64,000 nucleotides of DNA from Acidobacteriaceae bacterium (GTDB lineage: Bacteria; Acidobacteriota; Terriglobia; Terriglobales; Acidobacteriaceae), in the NCBI GenBank assembly GCA_025356095.1, contig JANXUR010000062.1, positions 1-64,000 of the forward strand, written 5' to 3'. Numbering within the stretch: position 1 is the first letter of the stretch; the number at the start of each line of letters is the position of its first letter. Below the pieces are notes generated by a model. That model worked only from the letters and a program-made list of their open reading frames with translations. It did no database searches and was not told where the DNA came from. Positions 53,036-63,342 of the stretch are shown here, piece after piece. The translations under genes and the position numbers were made by a program.

Positions 53036-54685
53036 ATCCTAACGCTCACCGGTGTGGCGATGCTGTGGTTTGCCCCGGTCAGAATTTCCGGGCAAACCCA
53101 AGCGACGCAAGTAGCGCAAGCAAAGCAAGCGACGCAAGCAAAGAGTGCTTCTGAGCTGCCTCCAGCCCATTTCGATGAGCCTTACCGTCCGCAATATCAC
53201 TTTACGCCGGCGATCAACTGGACGAACGACCCCAACGGCGCGGTTTACTATCAAGGCGAATACCACCTCTTTTACCAGTTCAACCCGTTCGGTGACCAGT
53301 GGGGCCATATGACGTGGGGCCATGCCGTGAGCCCCGATCTGGTTCACTGGCAGCAACTGCCTCCGGCGATTCCGGAAGAAGATGGCGTCATGATTTTCTC
53401 CGGCAGCGTTGTCGTGGACTGGAAGAACAGCAGCGGATTTTGCACGAGCCAGGCGGAAGGCCACGATAAGGCGGGGAATTTCGCGAGCTGGACGGTTCCC
53501 TGCCTCGTCGCCATCTACGCCGGGCACACCGAGCATGATGCCAAGCGCGATGGCAAACCGTTGCAGACGCAGAATCTTGCATTCAGCAATGATCGCGGCC
53601 GCAGTTGGACTAAGTTCTCAGGCAATCCTGTAATTGACTTGCACCTGAGCGACTTCCGCGATCCGAAAGTCTTTTGGCACCAGGGTACGCAGCGTTGGGT
53701 GATGGTGGTGTCGCTGCCAGCCGAACACAAGGTGCGCTTTTTCAGCTCGAAAAACCTGCGCGAGTGGGAACCGCTCTCTGACTTTGGGCCAGCGGGAGCC
53801 ACCGACGGCTTTTGGGAGTGCCCTGACCTGTTTGAGCTGCCAGTCATCAACGCAACCGGCGCATCTGCCAAGACGCGTTGGGTGCTGAGCGTGAACATCA
53901 ACCCCGGTGCGCCCGCAGGCGGCTCGGGCAATCAATATTTCGTCGGCACCTTCGACGGCAAAACCTTCACCAGCGACAATCCCGCCGAGACGAAGCTGTG
54001 GGCTGACTACGGCAAGGACTTTTACGCCTCGACCTCATTCTCTGACGCGCCCAATGGCAGGCGTATCTGGATCGCGTGGATGTCCAACTGGGACTACGCG
54101 CGCGATGTGCCGACCAGCCCGTGGCGCGGCGGCATGACCATTCCGCGCGAGCTAAAGCTGGGGCAAACTAGCGACGGGCTGCGGCTCGTGCAAGCGCCGG
54201 TCGCGGAGTTGGCGACTCTGCGCGCAGCAGCGTTCACGATGCAGGCCGCGACCGCGGAGCAAGTGAACAGCGCGATCAGGAACCAGTCTTTCGGGGAATC
54301 CTTTGAAGTGGAAATGGACGTGGAACTGGGTAAGAGCAAGTCGGCTGGGCTCAAGGTTCGCGTGGGCAAAGGCGAAGCAACCGTAGTCGGAATCAACGGG
54401 GATCCTTACCAACTGGTGGTGAATCGGTCATTTTCTAGCGCAATCGGTTTCAACCAGAAATTCGCCGGGCTGCAGGGTGCGCCGCTCATTCGGCAGCCCG
54501 GTGCTCTGCACCTTCGGGTGTTTGTAGACCGCGCTTCGGTCGAGGTCTTTAACGAAGAAACCGCCATCACCGACCTGATCTTTCCTTCAGCGGGAAGCCT
54601 TGGCATCGAATTTTTCTCCGATGGTCGCCAAGCCACCTTTCGCAGCGTAAAAATTTGGAAGTTGAAGTCAGCCGTGCGCTATTGA
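52988..54685 (+). CDS. GH32 fructosidase (levanase/invertase-like), exported
   Basis: 565 residues from the ATG at 52988, chosen for AAAGG six bases upstream. In-frame ATGs from 52940 overlap the regulator. The N-terminus is built from two tandem repeats around a hydrophobic export segment (ILTLTGVAMLWFAPV). Catalytic residues: nucleophile Asp81 in INWTNDPNG, transition-state stabiliser Asp225 in FRDPKVF, acid/base Glu277 in WECPDLF. A C-terminal beta-sandwich ends in DRASVEVFNEE. Family members release fructose from sucrose, levan or inulin. A sugar MFS carrier follows. Confidence 0.93.
   Translation: MRHAMRHAMPHTMRHAILTLTGVAMLWFAPVRISGQTQATQVAQAKQATQAKSASELPPAHFDEPYRPQYHFTPAINWTNDPNGAVYYQGEYHLFYQFNPFGDQWGHMTWGHAVSPDLVHWQQLPPAIPEEDGVMIFSGSVVVDWKNSSGFCTSQAEGHDKAGNFASWTVPCLVAIYAGHTEHDAKRDGKPLQTQNLAFSNDRGRSWTKFSGNPVIDLHLSDFRDPKVFWHQGTQRWVMVVSLPAEHKVRFFSSKNLREWEPLSDFGPAGATDGFWECPDLFELPVINATGASAKTRWVLSVNINPGAPAGGSGNQYFVGTFDGKTFTSDNPAETKLWADYGKDFYASTSFSDAPNGRRIWIAWMSNWDYARDVPTSPWRGGMTIPRELKLGQTSDGLRLVQAPVAELATLRAAAFTMQAATAEQVNSAIRNQSFGESFEVEMDVELGKSKSAGLKVRVGKGEATVVGINGDPYQLVVNRSFSSAIGFNQKFAGLQGAPLIRQPGALHLRVFVDRASVEVFNEETAITDLIFPSAGSLGIEFFSDGRQATFRSVKIWKLKSAVRY
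53099..53143. repeat. 9-bp coding tandem repeat, 5 units, in GH32
   Basis: CAAGYRRMG units encode a Gln/Ala/Thr/Lys linker (QATQVAQAKQATQAK) between the export segment and the catalytic domain. Confidence 0.85.
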
Positions 54686-54750
54686 GTAAGAGGTAGTGCG
54701 TTGTGGAGTAACTGTCAAAGCGGAAGAATCTGCACTCGGGAAAGGCACCC

Positions 54751-56070
54751 ATGAACTCGTCTCTACTCAAAAGCACGATCGTCGGAGCGCTCGGTGGCCT
54801 GCTATTTGGCTTCGATACCGTCGTCATCGCTGGCACCAACCAGCAGCTCACCCAGATCTTCCACCTAACGCCATACACGCTCGGCATTACTGTGATGAGC
54901 GCGCTGATTGGCACCACCATCGGCGCGATGGTGGCTGGCATTCCCGGCGACCGCTATGGCCGCCGCGACAGCTTGCGGGGACTGGCGGTACTGTATGTAA
55001 TCTCAGCGCTCGGCTGCGCCTTCGCCACCGATTGGACGATGCTGATCATCTTCCGCGTGATCGGCGGGCTGGCCATTGGCGGTTCGTCGGTGCTGGGCCC
55101 GATGTACATCGCCGAAATCGCTCCTGCAAAACGGCGCGGCACACTGGTAGGCATTTTCCAGTTCAACGTGGTCTTCGGCATTTTGATCGCCTACCTTTCG
55201 AATTACCTGATTGGGTTACAGCAGTTCGGCGACAACGAGTGGCGGTGGAAGCTCGGCATTGCGGCTCTGCCCGCAGTGTTTTTCTTCGCCATGCTGTTCG
55301 GGATTCCGCGCAGTCCGCGCTGGCTCGCCAAGCAGAACCGCCTGACGGAAGCCCGCGCCACGCTGGCGCTGATCGGCGAACCCGACCCCGACCGGGAACT
55401 GAAAGACATTGTGGATTCGCTCGATTCGGAACATCACGTGGGCGAGCATTGGTTTTCGTGGAAGTACCGACTGCCAATTTTTCTCGCCATCACCATCGGC
55501 ATGTTCAACCAGCTTTCCGGCATCAACGCGATTCTGTATTACCTCAACACCATCTTCACGCAGGCCGGCTTTTCTAAAGTCTCGGGCGACCTGCAATCGG
55601 TCGCAGTAGGTGCCACGAACCTGCTTTTCACTATGGTGGGCATGGCGGTGATTGACCGCGTGGGCCGCAAGCCTTTGCTGCTGGTAGGCTCGGTGGGTAC
55701 TGCCTTCTCCCTTGCGGGCGTTGCGTATATTTTCTTCAGCAATCAATATCAGGCGATGCTGCTATGGTGCCTGGTTGGCTTTATCGCCTTCTTCGCGCTC
55801 TCCCAAGGCGCCGTCATCTGGGTCTATATCGGCGAGGTGTTCCCCAACCGGGTGCGCGCGCAAGGCCAGAGTCTGGGCAGTTTCTCCCACTGGTTTATGA
55901 ACACGCTCATCTCGTTCATCTTCCCGCAGATGGCCGCCCGGTCGGGCGGTTATCCTTTCGCGTTTTTTGCGGCAATGATGGTGGTGCAGTTTTTTGTGGT
56001 CTTTGCCTTCTATCCAGAAACCAAAGGCATTTCGCTGGAAGATATGCCGAAGAAATTGAAGATCGCCTAA
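54751..56070 (+). CDS. MFS sugar transporter, sugar-porter family
   Basis: 439 residues, twelve predicted membrane segments. Sugar-porter signatures: GGLLFGFDTVVIAG in TM1, GDRYGRRDSL, RVIGGLAIGG, PRSPRWLAKQ after TM6, QLSGINAILYY in TM7, DRVGRKPLLL and the C-terminal YPETKGISLED. Imports a monosaccharide, probably with protons. Its place right after GH32 points to fructose or glucose. Starts 65 bp downstream of GH32 and is probably in the same transcript. Confidence 0.92.
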   Translation: MNSSLLKSTIVGALGGLLFGFDTVVIAGTNQQLTQIFHLTPYTLGITVMSALIGTTIGAMVAGIPGDRYGRRDSLRGLAVLYVISALGCAFATDWTMLIIFRVIGGLAIGGSSVLGPMYIAEIAPAKRRGTLVGIFQFNVVFGILIAYLSNYLIGLQQFGDNEWRWKLGIAALPAVFFFAMLFGIPRSPRWLAKQNRLTEARATLALIGEPDPDRELKDIVDSLDSEHHVGEHWFSWKYRLPIFLAITIGMFNQLSGINAILYYLNTIFTQAGFSKVSGDLQSVAVGATNLLFTMVGMAVIDRVGRKPLLLVGSVGTAFSLAGVAYIFFSNQYQAMLLWCLVGFIAFFALSQGAVIWVYIGEVFPNRVRAQGQSLGSFSHWFMNTLISFIFPQMAARSGGYPFAFFAAMMVVQFFVVFAFYPETKGISLEDMPKKLKIA

Positions 56071-56139
56071 GCGCAACTTGAATTCCAGCCCCGGAACGCG
56101 GACACTGTGAAAGCTCAGTTTCGCGTTCCGGAGGCTTGC

Positions 56140-57147
56140 ATGTTTGTGCTGCGTCGCAAAGGGCTGCTGACCACGGCAGTTTTGTTGTTTACAGTTCTTT
56201 TGGCTACATCCGTGCTGGTGGCACAAACTGCGGTGCCCGCCACCCCCGTCCCGGGCGCCGCCAACCCGCTGGCCGTCAAGCTCGGCTTTCCGCCGGACGC
56301 CAAGTTGCTCATTATTCATGCCGACGATTTGGGGATGAACCACTCGCTGAACCGCGCCACATTTGAAGCTCTAGACCATGGCTGGGTTTCTTCCGCCAGC
56401 ATTCTGGTGCCGTGTCCGTGGTTTCCGGAAGTCGCGATTTGGGCCAAGTCGCACCCCAAAGCCGACCTTGGCATCCATCTGGCGCTCACCAGCGAATGGT
56501 TGGACGTGCGGTGGCGTCCGTTGATGGGCAAGGCTATCGTGCCAACTTTGGTGGATGACGAGGGCTATATGCCGTTGACCGAAACCGCCGCAGCGGCCAG
56601 CGCCGACCCTACCCACGCGAACATTGAACTCCACGCGCAAATCGAGCAAGCCCAGCAGGCGGGCATCCGCATCAGCCATTTTGATACTCACATGGGTACG
56701 CTCTTCCAGACGCAACCGCTCTTCAACCTCTACCGCAAACTGGGCCGCGAATACGGAGTGCCGATTCTGCTGCCCAAAGGAACGCCCACAGCCGACCAGC
56801 CGAAAACCCCAGTGGAAGTGGCTCCCGGGGGCATTGTGCTGGATAGACTGCTGGCCATGGAACCCGGCGTAAAGCTCGAAAACTGGCTCAACGCCTATGA
56901 AGATATGTTGGCACCGCTGCCGCCCGGAACCTATCAGCTCATCGTACATCTAGGCTATGATGACGACGAGATGCGCGGCACCACGCGTGACCATCCTGAC
57001 TACGGTTCGGCCTGGCGGCAGGCGGACTTCCATGTGGTGCGCAGTGAAGAGTTTCGCCGCTTTCTCGCTGACCATCACTTTGTGGTGGTAACTTGGCGTG
57101 ACTTGGCGGCGGCAATGGGGCCGGAGTACCAAAATAAGAATAACTAG
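56140..57147 (+). CDS. Exported ChbG/YdjC-like carbohydrate deacetylase
   Basis: 335 residues from the ATG at 56140 with a perfect GGAGG. Signal peptide GLLTTAVLLFTVLLATSVLVAQ. PF04794 features: LLIIHADDLGMNHSLNRA with Asp metal ligands, DLGIHLALTSEW and RISHFDTHMGT with further His ligands. E. coli ChbG removes one acetyl group from chito-oligosaccharide phosphates in the cytosol. This protein has an export signal, so its substrate must differ. Downstream of the sugar transporter on the same strand. Confidence 0.87.
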   Translation: MFVLRRKGLLTTAVLLFTVLLATSVLVAQTAVPATPVPGAANPLAVKLGFPPDAKLLIIHADDLGMNHSLNRATFEALDHGWVSSASILVPCPWFPEVAIWAKSHPKADLGIHLALTSEWLDVRWRPLMGKAIVPTLVDDEGYMPLTETAAAASADPTHANIELHAQIEQAQQAGIRISHFDTHMGTLFQTQPLFNLYRKLGREYGVPILLPKGTPTADQPKTPVEVAPGGIVLDRLLAMEPGVKLENWLNAYEDMLAPLPPGTYQLIVHLGYDDDEMRGTTRDHPDYGSAWRQADFHVVRSEEFRRFLADHHFVVVTWRDLAAAMGPEYQNKNN

Positions 57148-57215
57148 TGCGAATTGCTATTTAGTCACTGCGACTAAGTCAGCTACTAACTTCTGAAAAC
57201 GAGGATTACTTCCAC

Positions 57216-58748
57216 ATGGCTACTCCCGCGACGCAAGACTTGCGCCAAACCGGTCGCCCCGGCGACCCCTGCACCATGGTTATCTTTGGTGCCACCGGCG
57301 ACCTTACACGCCGAAAGCTCATCCCTGCGCTTTATAATCTGGCAAAAGAAAATCTACTTTCGCGCGAGTTCGCCATCATTGGGGTCGCCCGCAATGAATT
57401 GACTACTGAGCAGTTCCGCGAGAGTCTTACCAAAGATATTCCCGGATTTTTGGGCTGCCCGCTGGATAACGATTTGTGGGAGTGGTTCCTGAAACGCATC
57501 ACTTACCTGCAAGGCGAGTTTAACGACCCGCAAGTCTATGCGCGCCTGCAAGGCGAGTTACAGCGCACTGAAAAAGAACACATGACGCACGGCAATCTGT
57601 TCTATTACCTTGCTGTGGCGCCTACCTTCTTTGGCGAAATCGCCACACAACTTGGGACTGCGGGCATGTTGGCGGAAGAAGATGGCAAGTGGCGCCGCGT
57701 AATTGTAGAAAAGCCCTTTGGCCGCGACCTCGACTCTGCCCATGCGCTCAACCAGCAGCTTCGCAAGGTAATGGGCGAAAGCCAGATTTATCGCATTGAC
57801 CACTACCTTGGCAAGGAGACCGTGCAGAACATCATGGCCTTCCGCTTTGCCAACGGCATCTTTGAGCCGATCTGGAACCGCCGCTACATTGACCACGTAC
57901 AGATAACCGTGGCCGAGACTGTGGGTGTGGAACAGCGCGGCGGATACTATGACACGGCCGGTGCCCTGCGCGACATGGTACCGAACCACATCTTCCAACT
58001 TATCAGCTTGACCGCAATGGAGCCGCCGATTTCATTCCAGGCCGATGCCGTGCGCGACGAGCAGGCGAAGATACTCCATGCCATTCAACCATTTACTGCC
58101 GAAGACGTGTTGACCCACACCGTGCGTGGCCAATATGGCGACAGCGTAGGTACCGACACACGCATGCCAGCCTACCGCGCCGAGCCGCAGGTGCTCGCAG
58201 ATTCTGCCACTGAAACCTATGTGGCAATGAAGTTACAAATAGATAACTGGCGCTGGGCCGGAGTGCCATTTTATCTACGCACCGGCAAGCGTATGGCAGC
58301 GCGACATACTTACATCGCAGTTGAGTTTCGCCGGCCGCCGCTGCGCATCTTCCGCGATACTGCAGTGGATCATCTTACTCCGAACACCTTGGTAATCCAG
58401 ATACAGCCTGAGGAAGGTATCAAGCTCAGCTTCGCGGCGAAAACGCCGGGGCCGATTATGCGGCTGGGTACAGTGGATATGAAGTTCAACTATGCCGACT
58501 ACTTTGGAGTTACTCCCAGCACTGGCTATGAACGTTTGATGCACGACTGCATGATCGGCGACGCCACGCTATTCCAGCGCGCTGACCAAGTGGAAGCTGG
58601 ATGGAGCGTGGTCACTCCCCTGCTCGACGTGTGGAAGGCCCTGCCGCCAAGAAACTTTCCCAACTATCCCGCCGGAAGCTGGGGCCCGAAAGAAGCCGAC
58701 GACTTGCTGGCTCGCGACGGACGCAAGTGGCGGGCGGTGGAGGGGTAG
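57216..58748 (+). CDS. zwf: Glucose-6-phosphate 1-dehydrogenase
   Basis: 510 residues, first enzyme of the oxidative pentose phosphate pathway, cytosolic. NADP-binding motif [11 protein letters not shown] (24-34), EKPFGRD (about 168-174) and active-site motif [10 protein letters not shown] with R193-I-D-H196-Y. The central region ([22 protein letters not shown]) and the C-terminal [13 protein letters not shown] are standard. The ATG lies after an unremarkable 68-bp gap; no strong terminator separates it from the ChbG-like gene. Confidence 0.97.
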   Translation: MATPATQDLRQTGRPGDPCTMVIFGATGDLTRRKLIPALYNLAKENLLSREFAIIGVARNELTTEQFRESLTKDIPGFLGCPLDNDLWEWFLKRITYLQGEFNDPQVYARLQGELQRTEKEHMTHGNLFYYLAVAPTFFGEIATQLGTAGMLAEEDGKWRRVIVEKPFGRDLDSAHALNQQLRKVMGESQIYRIDHYLGKETVQNIMAFRFANGIFEPIWNRRYIDHVQITVAETVGVEQRGGYYDTAGALRDMVPNHIFQLISLTAMEPPISFQADAVRDEQAKILHAIQPFTAEDVLTHTVRGQYGDSVGTDTRMPAYRAEPQVLADSATETYVAMKLQIDNWRWAGVPFYLRTGKRMAARHTYIAVEFRRPPLRIFRDTAVDHLTPNTLVIQIQPEEGIKLSFAAKTPGPIMRLGTVDMKFNYADYFGVTPSTGYERLMHDCMIGDATLFQRADQVEAGWSVVTPLLDVWKALPPRNFPNYPAGSWGPKEADDLLARDGRKWRAVEG

Positions 58749-58880
58749 GAGAGCAGTAGGGCAGCAGCGCAAAAGAGTTGAGAGTTCGGTTTTTTGGGAG
58801 GACCAAGGGTTAGCCCCAGCACTTCCTCGCTGGCGATGGCGTAAAATCGCTGGCGCAAAGTGAAATTTCATTTCGGTGGA

Positions 58881-58952
58881 GTCCACCAAGGTGTCCAGCG
58901 AGGAGCCCAGCAAGCAGTCCACCAAGAAGTCCACCAAGAAGTCCAGCGAGGA
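58881..58952. repeat. 12-bp tandem repeat, 6 units; last unit supplies the Shine-Dalgarno
   Basis: GTCCACCAAGAA/GTCCAGCGAGGA-type units repeat every 12 bp. The unit GTCCAGCGAGGA occurs at 58893 and again at 58941; the second one provides GAGGAG seven bases before the GTG start of the GH13 gene at 58961. Confidence 0.92.
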
Positions 58953-58960
58953 GCCCTCCC

Positions 58961-60433
58961 GTGCGCAGCCATTCACCGTCCGATAAATCTACGTCACGTC
59001 GTGCCAAAAGGAACGCCCACCGCGACGGTCTGGCCGCGCTGGCGGCGCTGGCGGTGCTGGCGATTGCACTGAGCTTCTCCCCCGCCGCGCTCGCCGAGGA
59101 CTCCCGCCCCACCGCGCGCCCCTCCACCGATTGGGTGAAGAGTGGCGTGATTTATGAGTTGAACCTGCACACTTTTTCCGCCAGCGGTGACTTTAAGGGC
59201 GCGGAGGCGCGGCTGGACAAGCTGCACGATCTCGGGGCGACGATCTTGTGGCTCATGCCGATCCACCCCGCTGGCAAACTCAAGGCGAAGGGCACCTACG
59301 GCTCACCCTACGCGGTGCAGGACTACTACGCAGTTAGCCCCGACTTCGGCACCAAGGATGACTTCCGCCACTTTGTGAACGCCGCGCATGCCAAGGGCTT
59401 CAAGGTGATTATTGACATCGTCGCCAACCACACGGCATGGGATAGCGTGATGATGAAACACCCTGAGTGGTACAAGCAGGACGGCAAGGGCAACATTATT
59501 CCTCCCGTGGCCGAGTGGACCGATGTAGCCGGACTGAACTATAACAACCCGGCGTTACGCGTCTACATGATGGATATGCTGAAGTACTGGATGAAAGACT
59601 TCGACCTCGACGGCTATCGTTGCGACGTAGCCGAGCAGGTACCCACCGACTTCTGGGAAAATGCCCGCGCCGAGCTGGAAAAGATCAAGCCCAGCATGAT
59701 GATGCTGGCCGAAGGCAACAAGCCTGAGCTGCTGGTGAAGGGGTTCGATCTGGATTATTCCTGGCCTCTGCTGGGCAACCTGAACTCCGTCATCATGCGC
59801 GGCGAACCGGCATCGTCGCTGATTGACAACATTGAGCGTGAGCACCAGCGGTATCCCCAAGGCGCGATGCAGATGCGCATCACCGACGACCACGATGAGA
59901 CGCGCGCGGTAGTGCGCTACGGCGAGCGTGGCGCGTTGGCGGCTGCTGCTTTCGCCTTTACGCTCGATGGCGTGCCCGTCATCTATAACGGCATGGAAGT
60001 GGGCGACGCCAGCGAATCGGGCGACCCGGCTTTATTTGAAAACATCAAGGTGGTTTGGCAGATTGCCAACCGCCGCCCGTATCAGGCGACGTTTTTTCCG
60101 CAGATGGTGGCTCTGCGCAAGGCGCATCCGGCATTGCAGCAAGGCGCAACGGAGTGGCTGCATAACTCGGCGCAAGATCGCGTAGTGACGTATGTTCGCC
60201 GCGGCGGCACCGGAAAAGAGCGCGAAGAATATTTCGTCGCGGTCAACTTTTCGAACCAGCCGTTCAGCGGCACGGTAGACGCGCCCGCTGGAGACTATGT
60301 GGATGAAACCCCGAACGCGGGCTTTGAGCACAAACGCATTACCCTGCCCGCGCTCACGCTCGGTGCCTTTGAATTCCGCATCTATCGAGTGAACGGGCAC
60401 CCCAACGGCAGCGTCAGCCCCGGGGGCAAGTAG
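58961..60433 (+). CDS. Secreted GH13 alpha-amylase-family glycosidase
   Basis: 490 residues, GTG start. A basic N-terminus and a hydrophobic segment (LAALAALAVLAIALSFSPAALA) form the export signal. The GH13 TIM barrel has the usual regions: IIDIVANHT (region I), GYRCDVAE with nucleophile Asp222, MMLAEGNK with acid/base Glu251, and TDDHDE with Asp312. The usual NHD of region IV is here DHD. It begins VIYELNLHTFSASGDFKG. A C-terminal beta domain is present. Acts on alpha-1,4-glucans or oligosaccharides. Four bases before malQ, so co-transcribed. Confidence 0.92.
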   Translation: MRSHSPSDKSTSRRAKRNAHRDGLAALAALAVLAIALSFSPAALAEDSRPTARPSTDWVKSGVIYELNLHTFSASGDFKGAEARLDKLHDLGATILWLMPIHPAGKLKAKGTYGSPYAVQDYYAVSPDFGTKDDFRHFVNAAHAKGFKVIIDIVANHTAWDSVMMKHPEWYKQDGKGNIIPPVAEWTDVAGLNYNNPALRVYMMDMLKYWMKDFDLDGYRCDVAEQVPTDFWENARAELEKIKPSMMMLAEGNKPELLVKGFDLDYSWPLLGNLNSVIMRGEPASSLIDNIEREHQRYPQGAMQMRITDDHDETRAVVRYGERGALAAAAFAFTLDGVPVIYNGMEVGDASESGDPALFENIKVVWQIANRRPYQATFFPQMVALRKAHPALQQGATEWLHNSAQDRVVTYVRRGGTGKEREEYFVAVNFSNQPFSGTVDAPAGDYVDETPNAGFEHKRITLPALTLGAFEFRIYRVNGHPNGSVSPGGK

Positions 60434-60436
60434 GCG

Positions 60437-61972
60437 ATGGCATTCACCCGTGCGTCTGGCATTCTGCTGCACCCCACGTCTCTGCCTTCGCGGCACGGCG
60501 TGGGTGACCTCGGCCCCGAAGCCCACCGTTTCGTGGATTGGCTTGCCGCTGCCGGGCAAAAACTGTGGCAAGTGTTGCCCTTGAACCCCACCGGCTATGG
60601 CGATTCGCCCTTTCAGTGCTTCTCGGCGTATGCCGGCAACCACCTGCTCATCAGCCTGCAAGGGCTGGTGGAAGACGGCGTACTCACGGCTTCGGACCTT
60701 GCCTCCGCGCCGTTGTTCCCCGCAGATCACGTGGATTACGCTGCCGCCATTGCTTATAAACTCCCGCTGCTGCGCCGCGCCGCTGCTCACTTCTTTTCCA
60801 ACCTGCCGGAAGGCGAGGCGGCTGCCTACGAAGAATTCTGCGTAACCAACGCGGCGTGGCTTGAAGATTTTGCGCTCTACATGGCGATTAAAGATGCGCA
60901 CGACCTTATCGGATGGACGCGCTGGCCGGGGCCGCTGGCCGCGCGCGATCCGGAGGTGCTGGCCACCTGGCGCGCCCGCCTCGCACCACAAATTCACGCG
61001 CACCAATACTGGCAGTTCGTCTTCTTCCGCCAGTGGGGCGCGCTGCGTGACTACGCCCATCAGAACGGCATTCAAATTATCGGCGATGTGCCCATTTACG
61101 TGGCCCACGATAGTGCGGACGTGTGGGCGCAGCGTGATTTTTTTCTACTCGATGAGCACGGCTTTCCTACCGTAATCGCTGGCGTGCCGCCCGATTACTT
61201 CAGCACTACCGGACAGTGCTGGGGCAACCCCATCTACGACTGGCCGCTGCACCACAAAAATGGCTACCAGTGGTGGATCGCCCGCTTCCGTGCGGCGCTG
61301 CAGGTCTATGACCTCGTCCGCATTGATCACTTTCGCGGCTTCGAAGCGTATTGGGAAGTTCCCGGCAACCAGACCACTGCCATCAACGGCAAGTGGGTGA
61401 AAGGCCCGGGTGCGGAGCTATTTCGCGCCCTGAAGGCCGCGCTCGGCGAGTTACCGGTGATTGCCGAAAATCTCGGCTGCATCACGCCCGAAGTCGAAGC
61501 CATCCGCAACGAATTCCACTTGCCCGGCATGGCGATTCTGCAATTCGCTTATGGCACAGACCCCATGGCGCATACGTTCCGTCCGCACAGCTATGAGCGG
61601 AATCTTGTGGCGTACACCGGCACGCATGATAATGACACCGTCGTGGGCTGGTGGCGCAGTGGGCCCGGCCAAGGCAGCACCCGCACTTGGGCTGACATCG
61701 CCAAGGAGCATGACTACGCTCAGGCCTATTTGCACTTCACGGACGGCGACCCCAGCAACCCCGTCCACTGGGTACTGATTCGTGGAGTGCTATCCTCGGT
61801 GGCGGAGACTGCCATTTTGCCGCTGCAAGACGTGTTGGGGCTGGGCGGCGAAGCCCGCATGAACCTGCCGGGCAGTCCAAGCGGTTGGTGGAAGTGGCGC
61901 GCCAAGCCGGGTGCAATGACGGCAGAACTAGCCGCCACACTGCGAGAGATGACAACTTTATACGAGCGGTAA
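60437..61972 (+). CDS. malQ: 4-alpha-glucanotransferase (amylomaltase, GH77)
   Basis: 511 residues, cytosolic; transfers alpha-1,4-glucan segments between maltodextrins and releases glucose. Motifs: ILLHPTSLPSRHGVGDLG, WQVLPLNPTGYGDSPFQ, VRIDHFRGFEAYWEVPG with nucleophile Asp297, VIAENLG with Glu344 and GTHDNDTVVGWW with Asp398. Normal length for the short GH77 type. The preceding secreted GH13 enzyme would feed it maltodextrins, and the following MFS carrier may import them. Confidence 0.97.
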   Translation: MAFTRASGILLHPTSLPSRHGVGDLGPEAHRFVDWLAAAGQKLWQVLPLNPTGYGDSPFQCFSAYAGNHLLISLQGLVEDGVLTASDLASAPLFPADHVDYAAAIAYKLPLLRRAAAHFFSNLPEGEAAAYEEFCVTNAAWLEDFALYMAIKDAHDLIGWTRWPGPLAARDPEVLATWRARLAPQIHAHQYWQFVFFRQWGALRDYAHQNGIQIIGDVPIYVAHDSADVWAQRDFFLLDEHGFPTVIAGVPPDYFSTTGQCWGNPIYDWPLHHKNGYQWWIARFRAALQVYDLVRIDHFRGFEAYWEVPGNQTTAINGKWVKGPGAELFRALKAALGELPVIAENLGCITPEVEAIRNEFHLPGMAILQFAYGTDPMAHTFRPHSYERNLVAYTGTHDNDTVVGWWRSGPGQGSTRTWADIAKEHDYAQAYLHFTDGDPSNPVHWVLIRGVLSSVAETAILPLQDVLGLGGEARMNLPGSPSGWWKWRAKPGAMTAELAATLREMTTLYER

Positions 61973-62019
61973 GTTGGTGGTAGTGAGCGAAGCCGACGCA
62001 ATACGAGGATGAACGAGCA

Positions 62020-63333
62020 ATGACTAAGCCAACCCGCAACTTCTGGCAAATTTGGAACATGAGCTTTGGCTTTCTTGGCATTCAGTTTGGCTGGGGATTG
62101 CAGATGGCTAACATGAGCGCCATCTATGAATATCTGGGAGCCAAGCCAGAGCAGCTTTCGTTGCTGTGGCTGGCCGCGCCGCTCACTGGACTCATCGTGC
62201 AACCCATCATCGGCCATGCCAGTGACCGCACCTGGGGGCCGCTGGGCCGCCGCCGCCCCTACTTTCTTACCGGTGCGATTCTCAGTTCGATTGCTCTCAT
62301 CCTCATGCCTAGCAGCTCCGCCTTGTGGATGGCGGTTGGCCTGCTGTGGATTCTCGACGCGTCCATCAACATCAGCATGGAACCGTTCCGCGCCTTCGTT
62401 GCGGACATGCTGCCACCGGAACAGCGCACCCGCGGCTTCGCCATGCAGAGCCTGTTCATCGGATTTGGCGCGGTGGTGGCTTCGGTGCTGCCCTTTCTCC
62501 TAACCAACGTATTCCACGTGGCGTCGCAATCCACCGCCGGGCACGCGGTGCCACCCTCCATCCAGATTTCGTTCTATCTGGGCGCGGCTGCCTTTTTCAC
62601 CGCCGTCATGTGGACGATCCTGACCACCAAGGAATATCCGCCGGAAGACATGGCTGCATTTAAGAGGGAAAAGGAGAACAAGGCCGGGCTGATGGAAAAT
62701 GCCCGTGAGATTCTTGGCTCCATCGGCGATATGCCGTCGAATATGCGCAAATTGGCGCCGGTGCAGCTTTTCACCTGGCTTGGCCTGTTCTGCATGTGGC
62801 TCTATTTTGGCGTGGCGGTGGCGCACAACGTATTCGGCGCGCCTGACCAAACTTCTCCGCTCTACACGGCGGGCGTCGAGTGGGGAGGCGTCTGCTTCGG
62901 GATGTACTCGGCTGTCTGTTTCTTCTTCTCGTTCGCGCTGCCGGGACTCGCCAAAAAGCTGGGCCAGAAGAACACGCACACGCTGTGCTTGCTCTGCGGC
63001 GCGGCGGGGCTGATGTCGGTTGCCGTGATTCACGACAAATATTGGCTACTGCTTTCGATGGCTGGAGTCGGCATCGCGTGGGCCAGCACACTTTCCATGC
63101 CCTACTGCCTGCTGGCTGGGTCGGTTCCCGCAAACAAAACGGGCGTATTCATGGGCATCTTCAATTTCTTTATCGTCATTCCAGAGATACTCGCATCGCT
63201 GTTTTTTGGATGGATCATGAGCCACTGGCTGGGCAACAATCGCATGTTGGCAGTAGTGGCGGGTGGCGGGTTCATGGCCGTGGCGGCGTTGCTGGTGCAA
63301 CGGGTGCATGAACCAAAAATCACCGCGAACTAG
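62020..63333 (+). CDS. MFS transporter, SLC45/GPH-like, putative maltose or maltodextrin carrier
   Basis: 437 residues with twelve predicted membrane segments. Opening [27 protein letters not shown] and the loop [21 protein letters not shown] are typical of the SLC45-like sugar:proton symporter group. The related MdQxR-type segment is [17 protein letters not shown]. Located between malQ and an aldo/keto reductase; maltose or maltodextrin import is inferred from the neighbours. Confidence 0.85.
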   Translation: MTKPTRNFWQIWNMSFGFLGIQFGWGLQMANMSAIYEYLGAKPEQLSLLWLAAPLTGLIVQPIIGHASDRTWGPLGRRRPYFLTGAILSSIALILMPSSSALWMAVGLLWILDASINISMEPFRAFVADMLPPEQRTRGFAMQSLFIGFGAVVASVLPFLLTNVFHVASQSTAGHAVPPSIQISFYLGAAAFFTAVMWTILTTKEYPPEDMAAFKREKENKAGLMENAREILGSIGDMPSNMRKLAPVQLFTWLGLFCMWLYFGVAVAHNVFGAPDQTSPLYTAGVEWGGVCFGMYSAVCFFFSFALPGLAKKLGQKNTHTLCLLCGAAGLMSVAVIHDKYWLLLSMAGVGIAWASTLSMPYCLLAGSVPANKTGVFMGIFNFFIVIPEILASLFFGWIMSHWLGNNRMLAVVAGGGFMAVAALLVQRVHEPKITAN

Positions 63334-63342
63334 GAGCTTTCC

